A DNA stretch of 27,850 bases from JBBKWU01 sp037969035 (GCA_037969035.1 JBBKWU010000024.1:1-27850), one strand, 5' to 3'; positions 15,827-24,066 are shown, counted from the first letter of the stretch. Translations and numbers: made by a program. Notes: generated by a model from the sequence alone, not told the origin.

Positions 15827-16429
15827 TTATGGCGCAGGACGGGCGAGCGGCATAACAGCATTTGATTGGTCATGCGGACGCTGTCGCTGCGCGGTATTGT
15901 TGTTCGTCGCTAGGAAATGTGCGCTGAGCGTTTTTTGGAATGTGTAGACCTGACGGCCTGCGCAATCAGGGCTTTCACCGACACCTGTGATTTCAAAACC
16001 GTGCTTTTCAAACCGTCTCCACGCCGCAGAACCGTTATCAATTTTCACGCGTGCTTGGGCGACATCAAATCCCATGTAGCCCATTCTTGTGAGGGCATGG
16101 TCGATCAAAATATCACTAAGGCCTGCGCCGCGATGTGCGGGATCAGTCATCATGAAACCAATCGTGCCTGTTTTGGGAATATCGAGTTCTTTTTTGATTG
16201 TCGCTTGGGCGACGAGCTCACCATTTTTGAAAATACCTAAGGCTGAGTTGCCCGTATTGAAAAGAGTGGTCAAGGTGGCTGTGTCTTTGGCAATGATATC
16301 GCCAGAATGAACGCGATCCTGTAGAGCAAGCATCGCAGGAATGTCACGCTTGCCAAGCGTCTTTAACGTCAGCACATCGGCGTCTGGTATTGGTTTGGAC
16401 TGGATGGTTTTAAGGTTTGTGTAATTCAT
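15827..16429 (-). CDS. GNAT-family N-acetyltransferase
   Basis: The 200-residue protein has the GNAT fold pattern: an N-terminal strand (VLTLKTLGKRDI), the acetyl-CoA loop TDPAHRGAGLSDIL (95-108), and a closing WRRFEKHGFEITGVG segment. GNATs transfer an acetyl group from acetyl-CoA to an amine; the substrate is unknown. A polar tail follows residue 170. It resembles the GNAT at 18107-18832 (LQD near the N-terminus, GFEITG(V/A)G near the C-terminus), so the two are likely paralogues on either side of the M20 hydrolase gene. GAGG lies 10 nt before the ATG. Its upstream region contains the structured leader described separately. Confidence 0.87.
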   Translation of the reverse strand: MNYTNLKTIQSKPIPDADVLTLKTLGKRDIPAMLALQDRVHSGDIIAKDTATLTTLFNTGNSALGIFKNGELVAQATIKKELDIPKTGTIGFMMTDPAHRGAGLSDILIDHALTRMGYMGFDVAQARVKIDNGSAAWRRFEKHGFEITGVGESPDCAGRQVYTFQKTLSAHFLATNNNTAQRQRPHDQSNAVMPLARPAP

Positions 16430-16434
16430 GTAAT

Positions 16435-16635
16435 TCGAGCCTCTAAAAAAATAAAATTGTTGTAATTTTTTTGGTAAAAGGCCGGCTCAATATAAATAAA
16501 GACCGGAGCAGGTATGGTCGCCGGTCAGTATGGAATTGGGGTATTATTTCGGGGGTGGTCGGGGTGGTTAGGAAATAATAGCAAAGCCGTACGAACAGGC
16601 GACCATAGGTCGGTTCCGTGGACTTCGTGGACTTG
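16435..16635 (-). promoter_or_regulatory. Candidate structured leader RNA upstream of GNAT gene
   Basis: In the 463-bp gap between the M20 gene and the GNAT gene, exact inverted repeats are nested. The outer 10-bp pair is 16513-16522 with 16598-16607 (TATGGTCGCC and complement). The inner 9-bp pair is 16542-16550 with 16572-16580 (TATTATTTC and complement). The inner loop is a run of C on the minus strand (G-rich on plus). Downstream, GACCGG/CCGGTC forms a terminator-like hairpin that shares bases with the outer stem, so the two would compete. Then TTGAGCC (16484-16490) can pair with GGCTCGA (16435-16441), covering the GG of the GNAT RBS. This order resembles an attenuator or riboswitch, but no known class is recognised. 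Confidence 0.4.
16488..16526 (-). terminator. Terminator-like hairpin in leader region
   Basis: On the minus strand GACCGG (16521-16526) pairs with CCGGTC (16501-16506) across a 14-nt loop, followed by the T-rich TTTATTTATATT. It could end transcripts coming from the M20 gene, or act as a conditional terminator for the GNAT gene about 60 nt downstream. The interrupted T-tract makes its strength uncertain. Confidence 0.45.
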
Positions 16636-16773
16636 TTATTTTTCCTAAATAATTCATGAATTAACGAAAACACATTTTATGGTTTTGCGTCAATATAATA
16701 ATGATGCAGAGCAAAAATAGTTTGTTCTTTGCAAACACGGAAATGCGGGAATAGTTTTAAATTAAAAACACCG

Positions 16774-16863
16774 CGTCATCGCGAGCGTAGCGAAGCGATC
16801 CAGTATGTTGCTATGGCAAAAACTCTGGATTGCCGCGTCGCCTTACGGCTTCTCGCAATGACG
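16774..16863. repeat. Dispersed palindromic repeat, copy 1
   Basis: CGTCATCGCGAGCG at the left and CTCGCAATGACG at the right are imperfect inverted arms of a ~90-bp hairpin, with CGATCCAG and CTGGATTG pairing inside. It lies 29 bp beyond the M20 stop. It belongs to the widespread class of TCATTGCGAGC-type palindromes and is related to the copies at 21641 and 24916. Confidence 0.75.
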
Positions 16864-16892
16864 GCGGATGTGGGGGCGCAATGATGGGCGCG

Positions 16893-18086
16893 CTATTTAT
16901 TAGCCGGCATGATCTTTTCGACCAGTTTGGCGAAGTAACTCGCGGCGACAGGCAATAGCTCGTTGTTGTAATCGTAATACGGGCTGTGCAGGTTTTGGTT
17001 GTGCGGGCTGTTTTTATCTTTTTCGCCTTGACCGAGGAAGATGTAGCAGCCTGGTTTTTCTGCCAAGTACGCCCCAAAATCTTCGGCGCCCATGCAGGGC
17101 GGTGTATCGATATCAACGTTATCATCGCCGAGCAATTCTTTGGCCACTTCGGCGCAGATATCTGTTTCGGGTGCTGAATTGATGGTCGGGTCATAGCAGC
17201 GGATGTATTTGGCATCAACAGTTGCCCCGAACGCTGCTGCGATTTGCTGTGCAACTTCGGGCAGGCGCTTTTCCAAAATGGCGCGGGTTTCTTCGGTGAA
17301 GGCACGTACGCTGCCGAACATTTCAGCGGTATCGGCGATGATGTTATCAGCCCCTGTGCCGCAATGCATGTTGGTGATGGAAATCACGGCTTTGTCTACG
17401 GGGTCAACGTTACGGCTGACGATGGTTTGAATGGCGGTGATGATGTGGGCGGCGACAATCATCGGGTCGATTGTGTTGTGCGGCATCGCGGCATGACCGC
17501 CTTTGCCGTGGACATTGATGATAATATCGTCAGAACACGCCATGAGAGGGCCTGCGCGTAATCCCGCCTGACCGCGCGGCACAGAAGGCCAGTTGTGGTA
17601 ACCGTAAACAGCATCCATCGGGAAGTCTTTGAACAGGCCCTCTTTAATCATACGGTGCGCACCGCCACCACCTTCTTCGGCTGGTTGGAAAATCAGATGT
17701 ACAGTGCCGTCAAAATTTTTGGTTTCGTTCAAATGACGCGCGACACCAAGCAAGGTTGAGGTATGACCATCATGGCCACACGCATGCATTTTACCGGGGT
17801 TTTTGGATGCATAAGGCAGGTTCGTTTTCTCAGTAATGTTCAGCGCATCCATATCTGCACGTAGGCCGATGGCTTTACCGCTTTTTGTGCTTTGGCCTTC
17901 GATGGTGGCGACAATGCCTGTCACGGCGTAACCGTCTTTGAACGGGATGCCCCATTCGGTCAGTTTGCGCTTCACAAAATCAGACGCGTATTCTTCTTCA
18001 TAGCTTGTTTGCGGATGTTGGTGCAGTTCTTCGCGCCATCCTGACATTTCTTCTTTTGCGTTTGCGAGGCTATTGATAACTGGCAT
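16893..18086 (-). CDS. M20-family amidohydrolase (hippurate hydrolase-like)
   Basis: This 397-residue metallohydrolase belongs to the M20D/HipO group, which cleaves N-acyl amino acids or related amides. Visible are GLRADMDAL (74-82), the metal motif HACGHDGH (101-108, including the Cys typical of this group), the catalytic EEGGGG (137-142), the dimerisation-domain GKGGHAAMPH, and MGAEDFG near the C-terminus. CGGAGAG about 7 nt before the ATG supports the start. It lies between two GNAT genes and within the scattered yej genes, so it may process N-acylated peptides or amino acids brought in by the transporter. The exact substrate is unknown. Confidence 0.92.
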   Translation of the reverse strand: MPVINSLANAKEEMSGWREELHQHPQTSYEEEYASDFVKRKLTEWGIPFKDGYAVTGIVATIEGQSTKSGKAIGLRADMDALNITEKTNLPYASKNPGKMHACGHDGHTSTLLGVARHLNETKNFDGTVHLIFQPAEEGGGGAHRMIKEGLFKDFPMDAVYGYHNWPSVPRGQAGLRAGPLMACSDDIIINVHGKGGHAAMPHNTIDPMIVAAHIITAIQTIVSRNVDPVDKAVISITNMHCGTGADNIIADTAEMFGSVRAFTEETRAILEKRLPEVAQQIAAAFGATVDAKYIRCYDPTINSAPETDICAEVAKELLGDDNVDIDTPPCMGAEDFGAYLAEKPGCYIFLGQGEKDKNSPHNQNLHSPYYDYNNELLPVAASYFAKLVEKIMPANK

Positions 18087-18106
18087 TTTGGCTCTCCGTA
18101 TGGGGG

Positions 18107-18832
18107 TTATCGTCTTAACTTTAATTGATTATTCTGGTCACATTCTACACCACGGTAGCCACGATCAAACAGTCTTTTTGCGTCTTTTAAATTAAGCGCA
18201 GGCGTGACAGTAGCGGTGGGCGCAACATCATGGAACGAACGGCCAAAGATTAAATCTTTGTGCGCGTAATAAACGGTGCTGTTGTCCTCGGGGTCGAAGC
18301 CTGCGCCAGTGATCTCAAATCCTGCGCTGAGGAAGGTGCGCCAGCTAAAGTGATTTTCGCGTGTGATGACAGCCAACGCATGTTCGCGCCCGAGTTTCGG
18401 CAGGGCAGCGGTGGCAAAGTTAAACATGGCTTCGGCAAGATGATGCCCACGACCATGTGGGGCAACCATCACGCCTTCGATGGTCGCGAGTTTTTTCGGG
18501 TTCGCGGGGAGGTTCATATCAAGGACATTCACATCGTCTTTTTTGCTCGACGGCATACGGACAGCAGAAATCGCGGCGAGCTTGCCTGTTGCGGTTTCAA
18601 ACGCACCGACGAGGAAGCCTTTTTTTAAGGCCAGATTGCGGTACTCCTTTTTGTCTTTGACGTGCAGGAAGGTTTGGTTTGCGGGCAAGCCTTGCAAAAT
18701 ATCATCCTGAAGTTGTAGGCAATCTTTGACATGCGCAGACGTTAAGCGGCGCAGGGTGAATTGTCCTTGCTTGGGGGAGGTATAGTTTTTCGGTAGAACA
18801 GCGTTATTTAAAAAATTTTGGCTGAGGGACAT
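18107..18832 (-). CDS. GNAT-family N-acetyltransferase
   Basis: The 241-residue protein has the GNAT pattern: FTLRRLTSAHVKDCLQLQDD at the start, an acetyl-CoA loop with VAPHGRGHHLAEA (123-135), and FLSAGFEITGAG near 167-178. The substrate is unknown. I chose the ATG at 18832, one base after the yejE stop; a longer frame from 18886 would lie inside yejE. That tight spacing suggests co-translation with yejE. It resembles the GNAT at 15827-16429 at both ends of the domain, so the two are likely paralogues. Confidence 0.85.
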   Translation of the reverse strand: MSLSQNFLNNAVLPKNYTSPKQGQFTLRRLTSAHVKDCLQLQDDILQGLPANQTFLHVKDKKEYRNLALKKGFLVGAFETATGKLAAISAVRMPSSKKDDVNVLDMNLPANPKKLATIEGVMVAPHGRGHHLAEAMFNFATAALPKLGREHALAVITRENHFSWRTFLSAGFEITGAGFDPEDNSTVYYAHKDLIFGRSFHDVAPTATVTPALNLKDAKRLFDRGYRGVECDQNNQLKLRR

Positions 18833-18833
18833 A

Positions 18834-19853
18834 TTATAAGCTCGTCTTTCTAGGGTCAAAGGCATCGCGCACCGCTTCGCCAACAAAGGTCAAAAGCGAG
18901 AGCATCAATGCGAGGCTGATAAAGGCGGTAAAACCAAGCCACGGGGCTTGCAGGTTGTTCTTGCCTTGGAGCAACAATTCCCCAAGCGACGCCGAACCTG
19001 GTGGCAAACCAAGCCCCAAGAAATCAAGGCTTGTGAGTGAGGTGATCGAGGCGGTTAGGATGAACGGCATAAAGGTCACGGTGGCAACCATAGCGTTCGG
19101 CAGAACATGACGGCGCATAATGGTGAAGTCTTTGACGCCCAAGGCATTGGCGGCGCGTACATAATCAAAATTCCGCGCCCGTAGAAATTCGGCGCGCACA
19201 ACATCAACAAGCGATGTCCATGAAAACAGCGACAGCACCAAAAGCAGCGTGACAAAACCCGGCACGAACATGGAGGCGAAGATAATCAAGATGAGTAAGC
19301 TTGGCATCGCTTGCCAGATTTCAATCACGCGCTGCATGATGAGGTCTAAAATACCGCCGTAAAACCCTTGGAATGCGCCCGCGGTAATGCCGACAATCGT
19401 ACCTATAATCGTGAGCGCAAGACCAAACAGCACCGAGATACGAAAACCGTAAATCACCCGTGCGGCCACATCGCGCCCTTGATCGTCCGTACCAAGCCAG
19501 TTATCACGGCTCGGCGGCGAAGGCGCAGGCTGCGGCAGGTTATAATTGATCGTGTCGTATGAATAACGAATAGGCGGCCACACCATAAAGCCTTTTTCGT
19601 TGATGATCTCTTGAACGTAAGAATCGCGGTAATCGGCCTCGGTCTCAAAATCTCCGCCAAATACGGTTTCTGCGTAATTGTTAAACACTGGCACGTAAAT
19701 GCCGCCATCATACCGCACCAAAAGCGGTTTATCATTGGCAATAAATTCCGCGCCCAACGTCACAAAAAACAACACCAAAAAAAGCCAAAACGAAACATAG
19801 CCACGGCGATTGGCTTTGAATTGTTGTAAACGGCGTTTTGTAATTGGTGTCAT
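18834..19853 (-). CDS. yejE: Oligopeptide ABC transporter permease YejE
   Basis: This inner-membrane permease has 339 residues. A first helix (about 20-38) is followed by a long periplasmic loop with the YejE-typical WPPIRYSYDTINYNLPQPAPSPPS and NWLGTDDQGRDVAARVIYGFRIS. Five further hydrophobic segments carry the cytoplasmic coupling motif EFLRARNFDYVRAANALGVKDFTIMRRHVLPNA. It pairs with YejB to form the channel. It ends one base before the GNAT gene and follows a small acidic-protein gene. Confidence 0.95.
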   Translation of the reverse strand: MTPITKRRLQQFKANRRGYVSFWLFLVLFFVTLGAEFIANDKPLLVRYDGGIYVPVFNNYAETVFGGDFETEADYRDSYVQEIINEKGFMVWPPIRYSYDTINYNLPQPAPSPPSRDNWLGTDDQGRDVAARVIYGFRISVLFGLALTIIGTIVGITAGAFQGFYGGILDLIMQRVIEIWQAMPSLLILIIFASMFVPGFVTLLLVLSLFSWTSLVDVVRAEFLRARNFDYVRAANALGVKDFTIMRRHVLPNAMVATVTFMPFILTASITSLTSLDFLGLGLPPGSASLGELLLQGKNNLQAPWLGFTAFISLALMLSLLTFVGEAVRDAFDPRKTSL

Positions 19854-19909
19854 AAACGCAGTTTACGCAGGATTCTTCATGCGGGCAATAGTAACGATCA
19901 GACAGGTGA

Positions 19910-20299
19910 TTAGATCGCGGGGGTGTTTGGTCCGAAGGCCCATTTTGCAAATGCAGGATCAAGGGCTTTTGCTTCTTGATACATGTCTTCGATCATTTGC
20001 TCTGCCTCTGGTGAGGCTGTTGTCGTGTTGTCGTCCGCGTTTGCTTTGCTTATAAGGTGCCCTAAAAGCGCCAATTCAAAATACGAAACTTTTATTTGTT
20101 CGATGGCGGTAAAGTCTTCATTGTCTTTATCAGCAGGAATATCCAAGAGAACCGCAGCAACTTCATTCGCGTCTTCTTTTGGTAAGATCATGAGAAGCTC
20201 TACAAATGCTTTACTGTCGACTTCATCCACAGTTGATAAATATTCAGCTTTTTTGAAATCCTCAGCAAGGCTTAACGCGAATTCTTTGGTCTTTGACAT
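19910..20299 (-). CDS. Small acidic hypothetical protein in the yej region
   Basis: The 129-residue protein is acidic, soluble and probably mostly helical, with no signal peptide and no motif I recognise. I chose the ATG at 20299 because AAGGA lies about 9 nt upstream. The longer frame from 20377 starts in yejB and adds an unlikely tail. It interrupts yejB (58 bp upstream) and yejE (56 bp downstream), which are normally adjacent. It may be a late insertion into the operon or a lineage-specific accessory. Function is unknown. Confidence 0.7.
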   Translation of the reverse strand: MSKTKEFALSLAEDFKKAEYLSTVDEVDSKAFVELLMILPKEDANEVAAVLLDIPADKDNEDFTAIEQIKVSYFELALLGHLISKANADDNTTTASPEAEQMIEDMYQEAKALDPAFAKWAFGPNTPAI

Positions 20300-20357
20300 G
20301 ATATTATTCCTTTTTCTATTTATAATGTAATAGCAAAAAGTTATGTCAATGTCAAGT

Positions 20358-21455
20358 TTAAACCCTCCGCGCTTCAAAGTCGATACGCGGGTCGACCATG
20401 ACGTAGACGATGTCGCGGATGAGGGTCATGACAAGGCCGATTAGGGCGAAAATGTAGAGCGTGCCTAAGACAACGGGGTAGTCGCGGTTTATGACGCTCT
20501 CGTACCCGAGCAAGCCTAAGCCATCGAGGCTGAAGATGACTTCGATCAAGAGCGAGCCTGTGAAGAAAATGCTCAGGAACGCGGCAGGGAAGCCTGCGAT
20601 CACAATCAACATCGCATTACGGAAGATATGCCCGTATAAAACGCGTTTTTCGGTTAGACCTTTGGCGCGCGCGGTTTGCACGTATTGTTTGTTAATTTCA
20701 TCCATGAACGAGTTTTTGGTGAGCATCGTTAGGCCAGCAAACCCACTAATGACCATCGCCGCAACGGGGAGTGTCATGTGCCAAAAATAATCACCGATCA
20801 TTTGTAATGTGCTCATGTCGCGCCAATTATCCGAGAGTATCCCGCGCAACGGAAACAGATCAAAATAACGCCCACCCGCAAAGGTGATAATCAGCATAAT
20901 CGCGAACATAAAGGATGGAATCGCATAACCGATCAACACCGCGCCCGATGTCCAAGCATCAAAGGCTGTGCCGTCTTTGACCGCCTTACGAATACCAAGC
21001 GGAATGGAGAGCAGGTAAATAATCAACGTTGACCAAAGGCCAAGGGAAATGGACACAGGCATTTTTTCTAATACAAGCTCGAGTACGCCAACATCGCGGT
21101 AATAACTCTCGCCCAGATCAAATTGCAGGTAGTTTTTAATCATCATCCAGAAACGCTCTGGCGCGGGTTTGTCAAAGCCGTAGAGCTTTTCAAGCTCTTT
21201 GATAAATTCAGGGTCTAGCCCTTGCGCGCCACGATATTGGCTGGATTGTCCTGTGCCTTGGGGCATGGAGCTGCCGGCATCACCTGCGCCGCCACTGAAA
21301 CGGGCTGTGGCCTCGCCGCCATGACCTTGAAGCTCGGCAATGCGTTGCTCGACAGGGCCGCCAGGAACAAATTGGATAATGGCAAAGTTAATCAGCAATA
21401 TCCCGAACAATGTCGGAATAATAAGAAGCAGCCTTTTGAGAATATAATTTACCAT
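20358..21455 (-). CDS. yejB: Oligopeptide ABC transporter permease YejB
   Basis: This 365-residue inner-membrane permease begins YILKRLLLIIPTLFGILLINFAIIQFVPGGPVE, typical of the DppB/YejB family. A Gly/Gln-rich periplasmic insert (GGEATARFSGG to SSQYRGAQGL) and five further membrane segments follow. The cytoplasmic coupling motif is KQYVQTARAKGLTEKRVLYGHIFRNA. Its start lies 2 bp after the stop of the histidine phosphatase gene, indicating a shared transcript. Confidence 0.95.
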   Translation of the reverse strand: MVNYILKRLLLIIPTLFGILLINFAIIQFVPGGPVEQRIAELQGHGGEATARFSGGAGDAGSSMPQGTGQSSQYRGAQGLDPEFIKELEKLYGFDKPAPERFWMMIKNYLQFDLGESYYRDVGVLELVLEKMPVSISLGLWSTLIIYLLSIPLGIRKAVKDGTAFDAWTSGAVLIGYAIPSFMFAIMLIITFAGGRYFDLFPLRGILSDNWRDMSTLQMIGDYFWHMTLPVAAMVISGFAGLTMLTKNSFMDEINKQYVQTARAKGLTEKRVLYGHIFRNAMLIVIAGFPAAFLSIFFTGSLLIEVIFSLDGLGLLGYESVINRDYPVVLGTLYIFALIGLVMTLIRDIVYVMVDPRIDFEARRV

Positions 21456-21457
21456 GA

Positions 21458-22168
21458 TTAAGGTTTAACATTCCATTGTTTGACCGTCCAGCGGTGATCG
21501 TGATGTTCGAGGATGCAAATGGCACCCGTTGAGATTTTAATTTTGTGCTCGGCGCGGAAGCTTTCGAAATCACCCGTGAGATATGGCGCAAAGCGCGCAA
21601 TGCCGTTTGATGTTACCACCATGACGGTTTCCTCCCCTTTGTCATCCTGAGCGTGAGCGAAGGATCTTAAATCAACCCCGAAAGATTCTTCAGCCGCTTT
21701 AGCGGCTTCAGAATGACAATCTGTTTTTTGTGCCGTTATGTGTGCGCCGAATTTGATCCAATTCTCGATGATGTCATCAGGGTTAACGTTCCAGCCTTGC
21801 GGCGGTACAGCGTTTTCATCCCAGTTTTTAAGGGCTTCTTCGCCAAGGCGGGCAATGACCTCGGCCTCGACTTTGTTTTCATCCACGCCGTAATCAATTT
21901 CATCAAAAATTGTGAGCGGATAAACAGGTTCACGAAAGCCCGCTGTTTTTAGCGCAATCTCGGCTGTTTCAATTGTGCGTTTTAGGGTCGAGCTATACAC
22001 CGCATCGGGGCGCAAATTATGCGCGGCCAAATACTCACCAATTTTCACAGCTTGGGCGCGACCTGATTCGACCAATGGCAGATCGGTTTTTAATCCCACG
22101 CGGCGCGGTGTTTCATCGGCAGTGAAGGTGTTGCCGTGACGGGCGATGATGAGGGTCGTTTTATTCAT
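21458..22168 (-). CDS. Histidine-phosphatase-family protein with translated palindromic repeat
   Basis: The protein (236 residues) belongs to the phosphoglycerate mutase-like superfamily. The catalytic RHGNT (10-14, His11), the second arginine region SSTLKRTIETAEIA (59-72) and an acidic residue in DEIDYG (89-94) are present. The usual VxHGG motif near the C-terminus reads VVTSNGIARF (184-193), so the second catalytic histidine appears replaced by Ser187. Residues about 149-178 are encoded by a palindromic repeat (21641-21717) inserted in frame. Removing it would give a protein of ordinary length. Its ATG overlaps the O-antigen-ligase-like stop (ATGA). The enzyme may be inactive or have altered chemistry; substrate unknown. 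Confidence 0.87.
   Translation of the reverse strand: MNKTTLIIARHGNTFTADETPRRVGLKTDLPLVESGRAQAVKIGEYLAAHNLRPDAVYSSTLKRTIETAEIALKTAGFREPVYPLTIFDEIDYGVDENKVEAEVIARLGEEALKNWDENAVPPQGWNVNPDDIIENWIKFGAHITAQKTDCHSEAAKAAEESFGVDLRSFAHAQDDKGEETVMVVTSNGIARFAPYLTGDFESFRAEHKIKISTGAICILEHHDHRWTVKQWNVKP
21641..21717. repeat. Dispersed palindromic repeat, copy 2, inside a coding region
   Basis: Arms GTCATCCTGAGCG (left) and GGCTTCAGAATGAC (right) form a 77-bp imperfect hairpin, and a second perfect stem (AGCCGCT/AGCGGCT at 21692-21707) lies within it. The copy is in frame within the histidine phosphatase gene and is translated as CHSEAAKAAEE...SFAHAQDD. Copies at 24916 and 16774 are intergenic. Confidence 0.8.
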
Positions 22169-24066
22169 GGTGTATCTTCGTCGGTGTTTGGTTTTGTTTT
22201 GTAAGAATTCTGTATCGCCGCCAAGGGGGCGAGCGATTGTTCCATGGCATAGAATTTATCATAGAAATATTGCGGCGCGGGGAATTTTAATCCGTCTTGC
22301 ACGATGGCATAGGCTTTTTGCACTTGCCCGTTGCTCACGTAAAACTCCGCCAGTTTTTCACGGGCGCGGAAATGCATCGGGTTTTTCGTGAGGGCGGTGA
22401 CCAAGCTTTGCACCGCGATATCACGTGCCGCAGGGACAATGGTTTCATCGATTTTGCTGTAAAAAACGCCGCGCTTGTAATCAATTTCCGCCCAATGCGG
22501 GTTGTAATAACTCGCCGCGCTGAGGAGTGTTTCAACACTGCGCACCATGTCTTGCTGTTCTTCGGGGCTGTGCAGGAACAGCGAGGTATGGGCGATATCG
22601 GCGTAAAATCCTGCGGCTTGGACATTGGGATCGATGAAGCTTGCGGGGCCGTATTTCTGTGCTTTTTCAATGCTATTGGCAAAGGCGGTCACATCATTGC
22701 GCGAAATCGCATCGCGGGCTTTGAGCGTGAAATACGCCCCTGCGGCGGCACTTGCAGTGACAAGGGCGACCGACAAAAACGCGATGATGAGAGCAAGGTT
22801 AAAGGCTGCTTTTCGTTTGCCAGAGAGCGTTAGTGTCAACCAAGATGCATCTTCGTCCTGCTGTTTTGCCAGCGCCATATACCAAAGGGCGAGCAACACG
22901 CCGCAAGTCATTAATATGGGCATGATGTAAAGATGAAAGGTCGCATGGCAATGAATCGCGATAACGAGCAAGCCGCAAAAACTGCCCGTGATGATGGCGC
23001 GTTCTTTGGGTTCAAGGTCTTTTGATTTGAGTGCCCGCATTGTGAAAAACAGCACGCTGCCCAAAAACAGATAAAACAAAAGCGGCGCCATAACGCCCAT
23101 CTCCACCGCAAATTGCAGCGAATCCATATGCGCCCAATTGCCCATCGACCGATCCACAGGATCACGGTACGCAGGATAAGTCAGGTAAAACGTGCCAAGG
23201 CCGCGCCCTAAAAGTGGAGCATCTTTCACCATCTCAAATGAGGATTTCCACAATGCCAAACGGTGCACGACTTCTTTTTCCTGCGTGGGGTGTGATAGGC
23301 CAGCAAGGCGGTCGGTGATTGGTTTTTGTGCGGTCATGTTAATGGCACCAAAAATAACCACTGCGCCCAAAATCAGCGGCAAAAGTTTCGCGCGGCTGAG
23401 GCTTGTGCCCCGTAAAGCGATAAACAAAACCACAAGCGCAAGGACAAGGGCGATCATCGCGCCACGGCTTCCTGTCGCTAGCGTTCCTGCGAAGGTGAGG
23501 AGCGTGGCAGCAAGGGTAATGTAGGACATTTTACCCTTGCTGTGGAGATAGAGTGCCGTGAGCGGCGGCACGGCCATGGCCAGTAAACCACCCAAGGAGT
23601 TTGGATTTGGTAACGGGTCATGGGCGCGGCCTTCGTAACCGCCACCGGGTGTGATGTATTGATAGAGCGCGTAGGCAGAAAGAATACACAACCCCGTGCC
23701 GATGAAGGCGGCGGTGAGTTTGATCGCGGTGTCGCGGTTTGCGGTTGTGAGAAGGCTTAGGAACGTCAGCGGCAGGCTGAGGAAAATCAACCACGTCACA
23801 AGGCTCGCAAAGGGCACGCTGCTCCAGCTTAGGCTGAGGGTGACATAAAGGCCAAAGGTGAAGAGCAAAAGCGCAGAGGGTGCGACAGGGAACGTCACGG
23901 CAGGGCGTTTAATAACGATAAGCGCAACAAGGCTCGCGGTCAGCAGGGCAAACACGGCAGGCGCATAGATAAGGTCTTGGTAGCCACCGAAAAACAAACT
24001 GATGGTGAAAGCGGCAGTGAGCAGCAGCGGAAGGATGAAATTCTGCGCGGTTTTGATGTGCAGCAT
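22165..24066 (-). CDS. O-antigen ligase/polymerase-like membrane protein with TPR-like tail
   Basis: The 633-residue protein has about eleven hydrophobic segments and the Wzy_C/WaaL pattern: ATGSRGA (197-203), HRLALWKSSFEMVKDAPLLGRGLGTF (268-293) and NWAHMDSLQFAVEMG (310-324) in the large periplasmic loop. Such proteins transfer or polymerise lipid-linked glycans in the inner membrane. After about residue 450 a soluble helical tail with TPR-like features follows (YYNPHWAEIDYKRGVFY, ALTKNPMHFRAREKLAEFYVSNGQ). The ATG at 24066 overlaps the kdsB stop by one base; a TTG codon just before it is a less likely start. With kdsB upstream it points to LPS or surface glycan assembly. Ligase versus polymerase cannot be decided here. 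Confidence 0.88.
   Translation of the reverse strand: MLHIKTAQNFILPLLLTAAFTISLFFGGYQDLIYAPAVFALLTASLVALIVIKRPAVTFPVAPSALLLFTFGLYVTLSLSWSSVPFASLVTWLIFLSLPLTFLSLLTTANRDTAIKLTAAFIGTGLCILSAYALYQYITPGGGYEGRAHDPLPNPNSLGGLLAMAVPPLTALYLHSKGKMSYITLAATLLTFAGTLATGSRGAMIALVLALVVLFIALRGTSLSRAKLLPLILGAVVIFGAINMTAQKPITDRLAGLSHPTQEKEVVHRLALWKSSFEMVKDAPLLGRGLGTFYLTYPAYRDPVDRSMGNWAHMDSLQFAVEMGVMAPLLFYLFLGSVLFFTMRALKSKDLEPKERAIITGSFCGLLVIAIHCHATFHLYIMPILMTCGVLLALWYMALAKQQDEDASWLTLTLSGKRKAAFNLALIIAFLSVALVTASAAAGAYFTLKARDAISRNDVTAFANSIEKAQKYGPASFIDPNVQAAGFYADIAHTSLFLHSPEEQQDMVRSVETLLSAASYYNPHWAEIDYKRGVFYSKIDETIVPAARDIAVQSLVTALTKNPMHFRAREKLAEFYVSNGQVQKAYAIVQDGLKFPAPQYFYDKFYAMEQSLAPLAAIQNSYKTKPNTDEDTP

Noticed and set aside
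16443..16673. Minus-strand open frame of 76 codons between the M20 and GNAT genes
   Set aside because: It runs through the nested stems and the terminator-like hairpin, has no RBS or protein-like composition, and is better explained by non-coding structure.
16811..17305. Minus-strand open frame of 164 codons
   Set aside because: It is out of frame with the clearly coding M20 amidohydrolase and lacks any domain.
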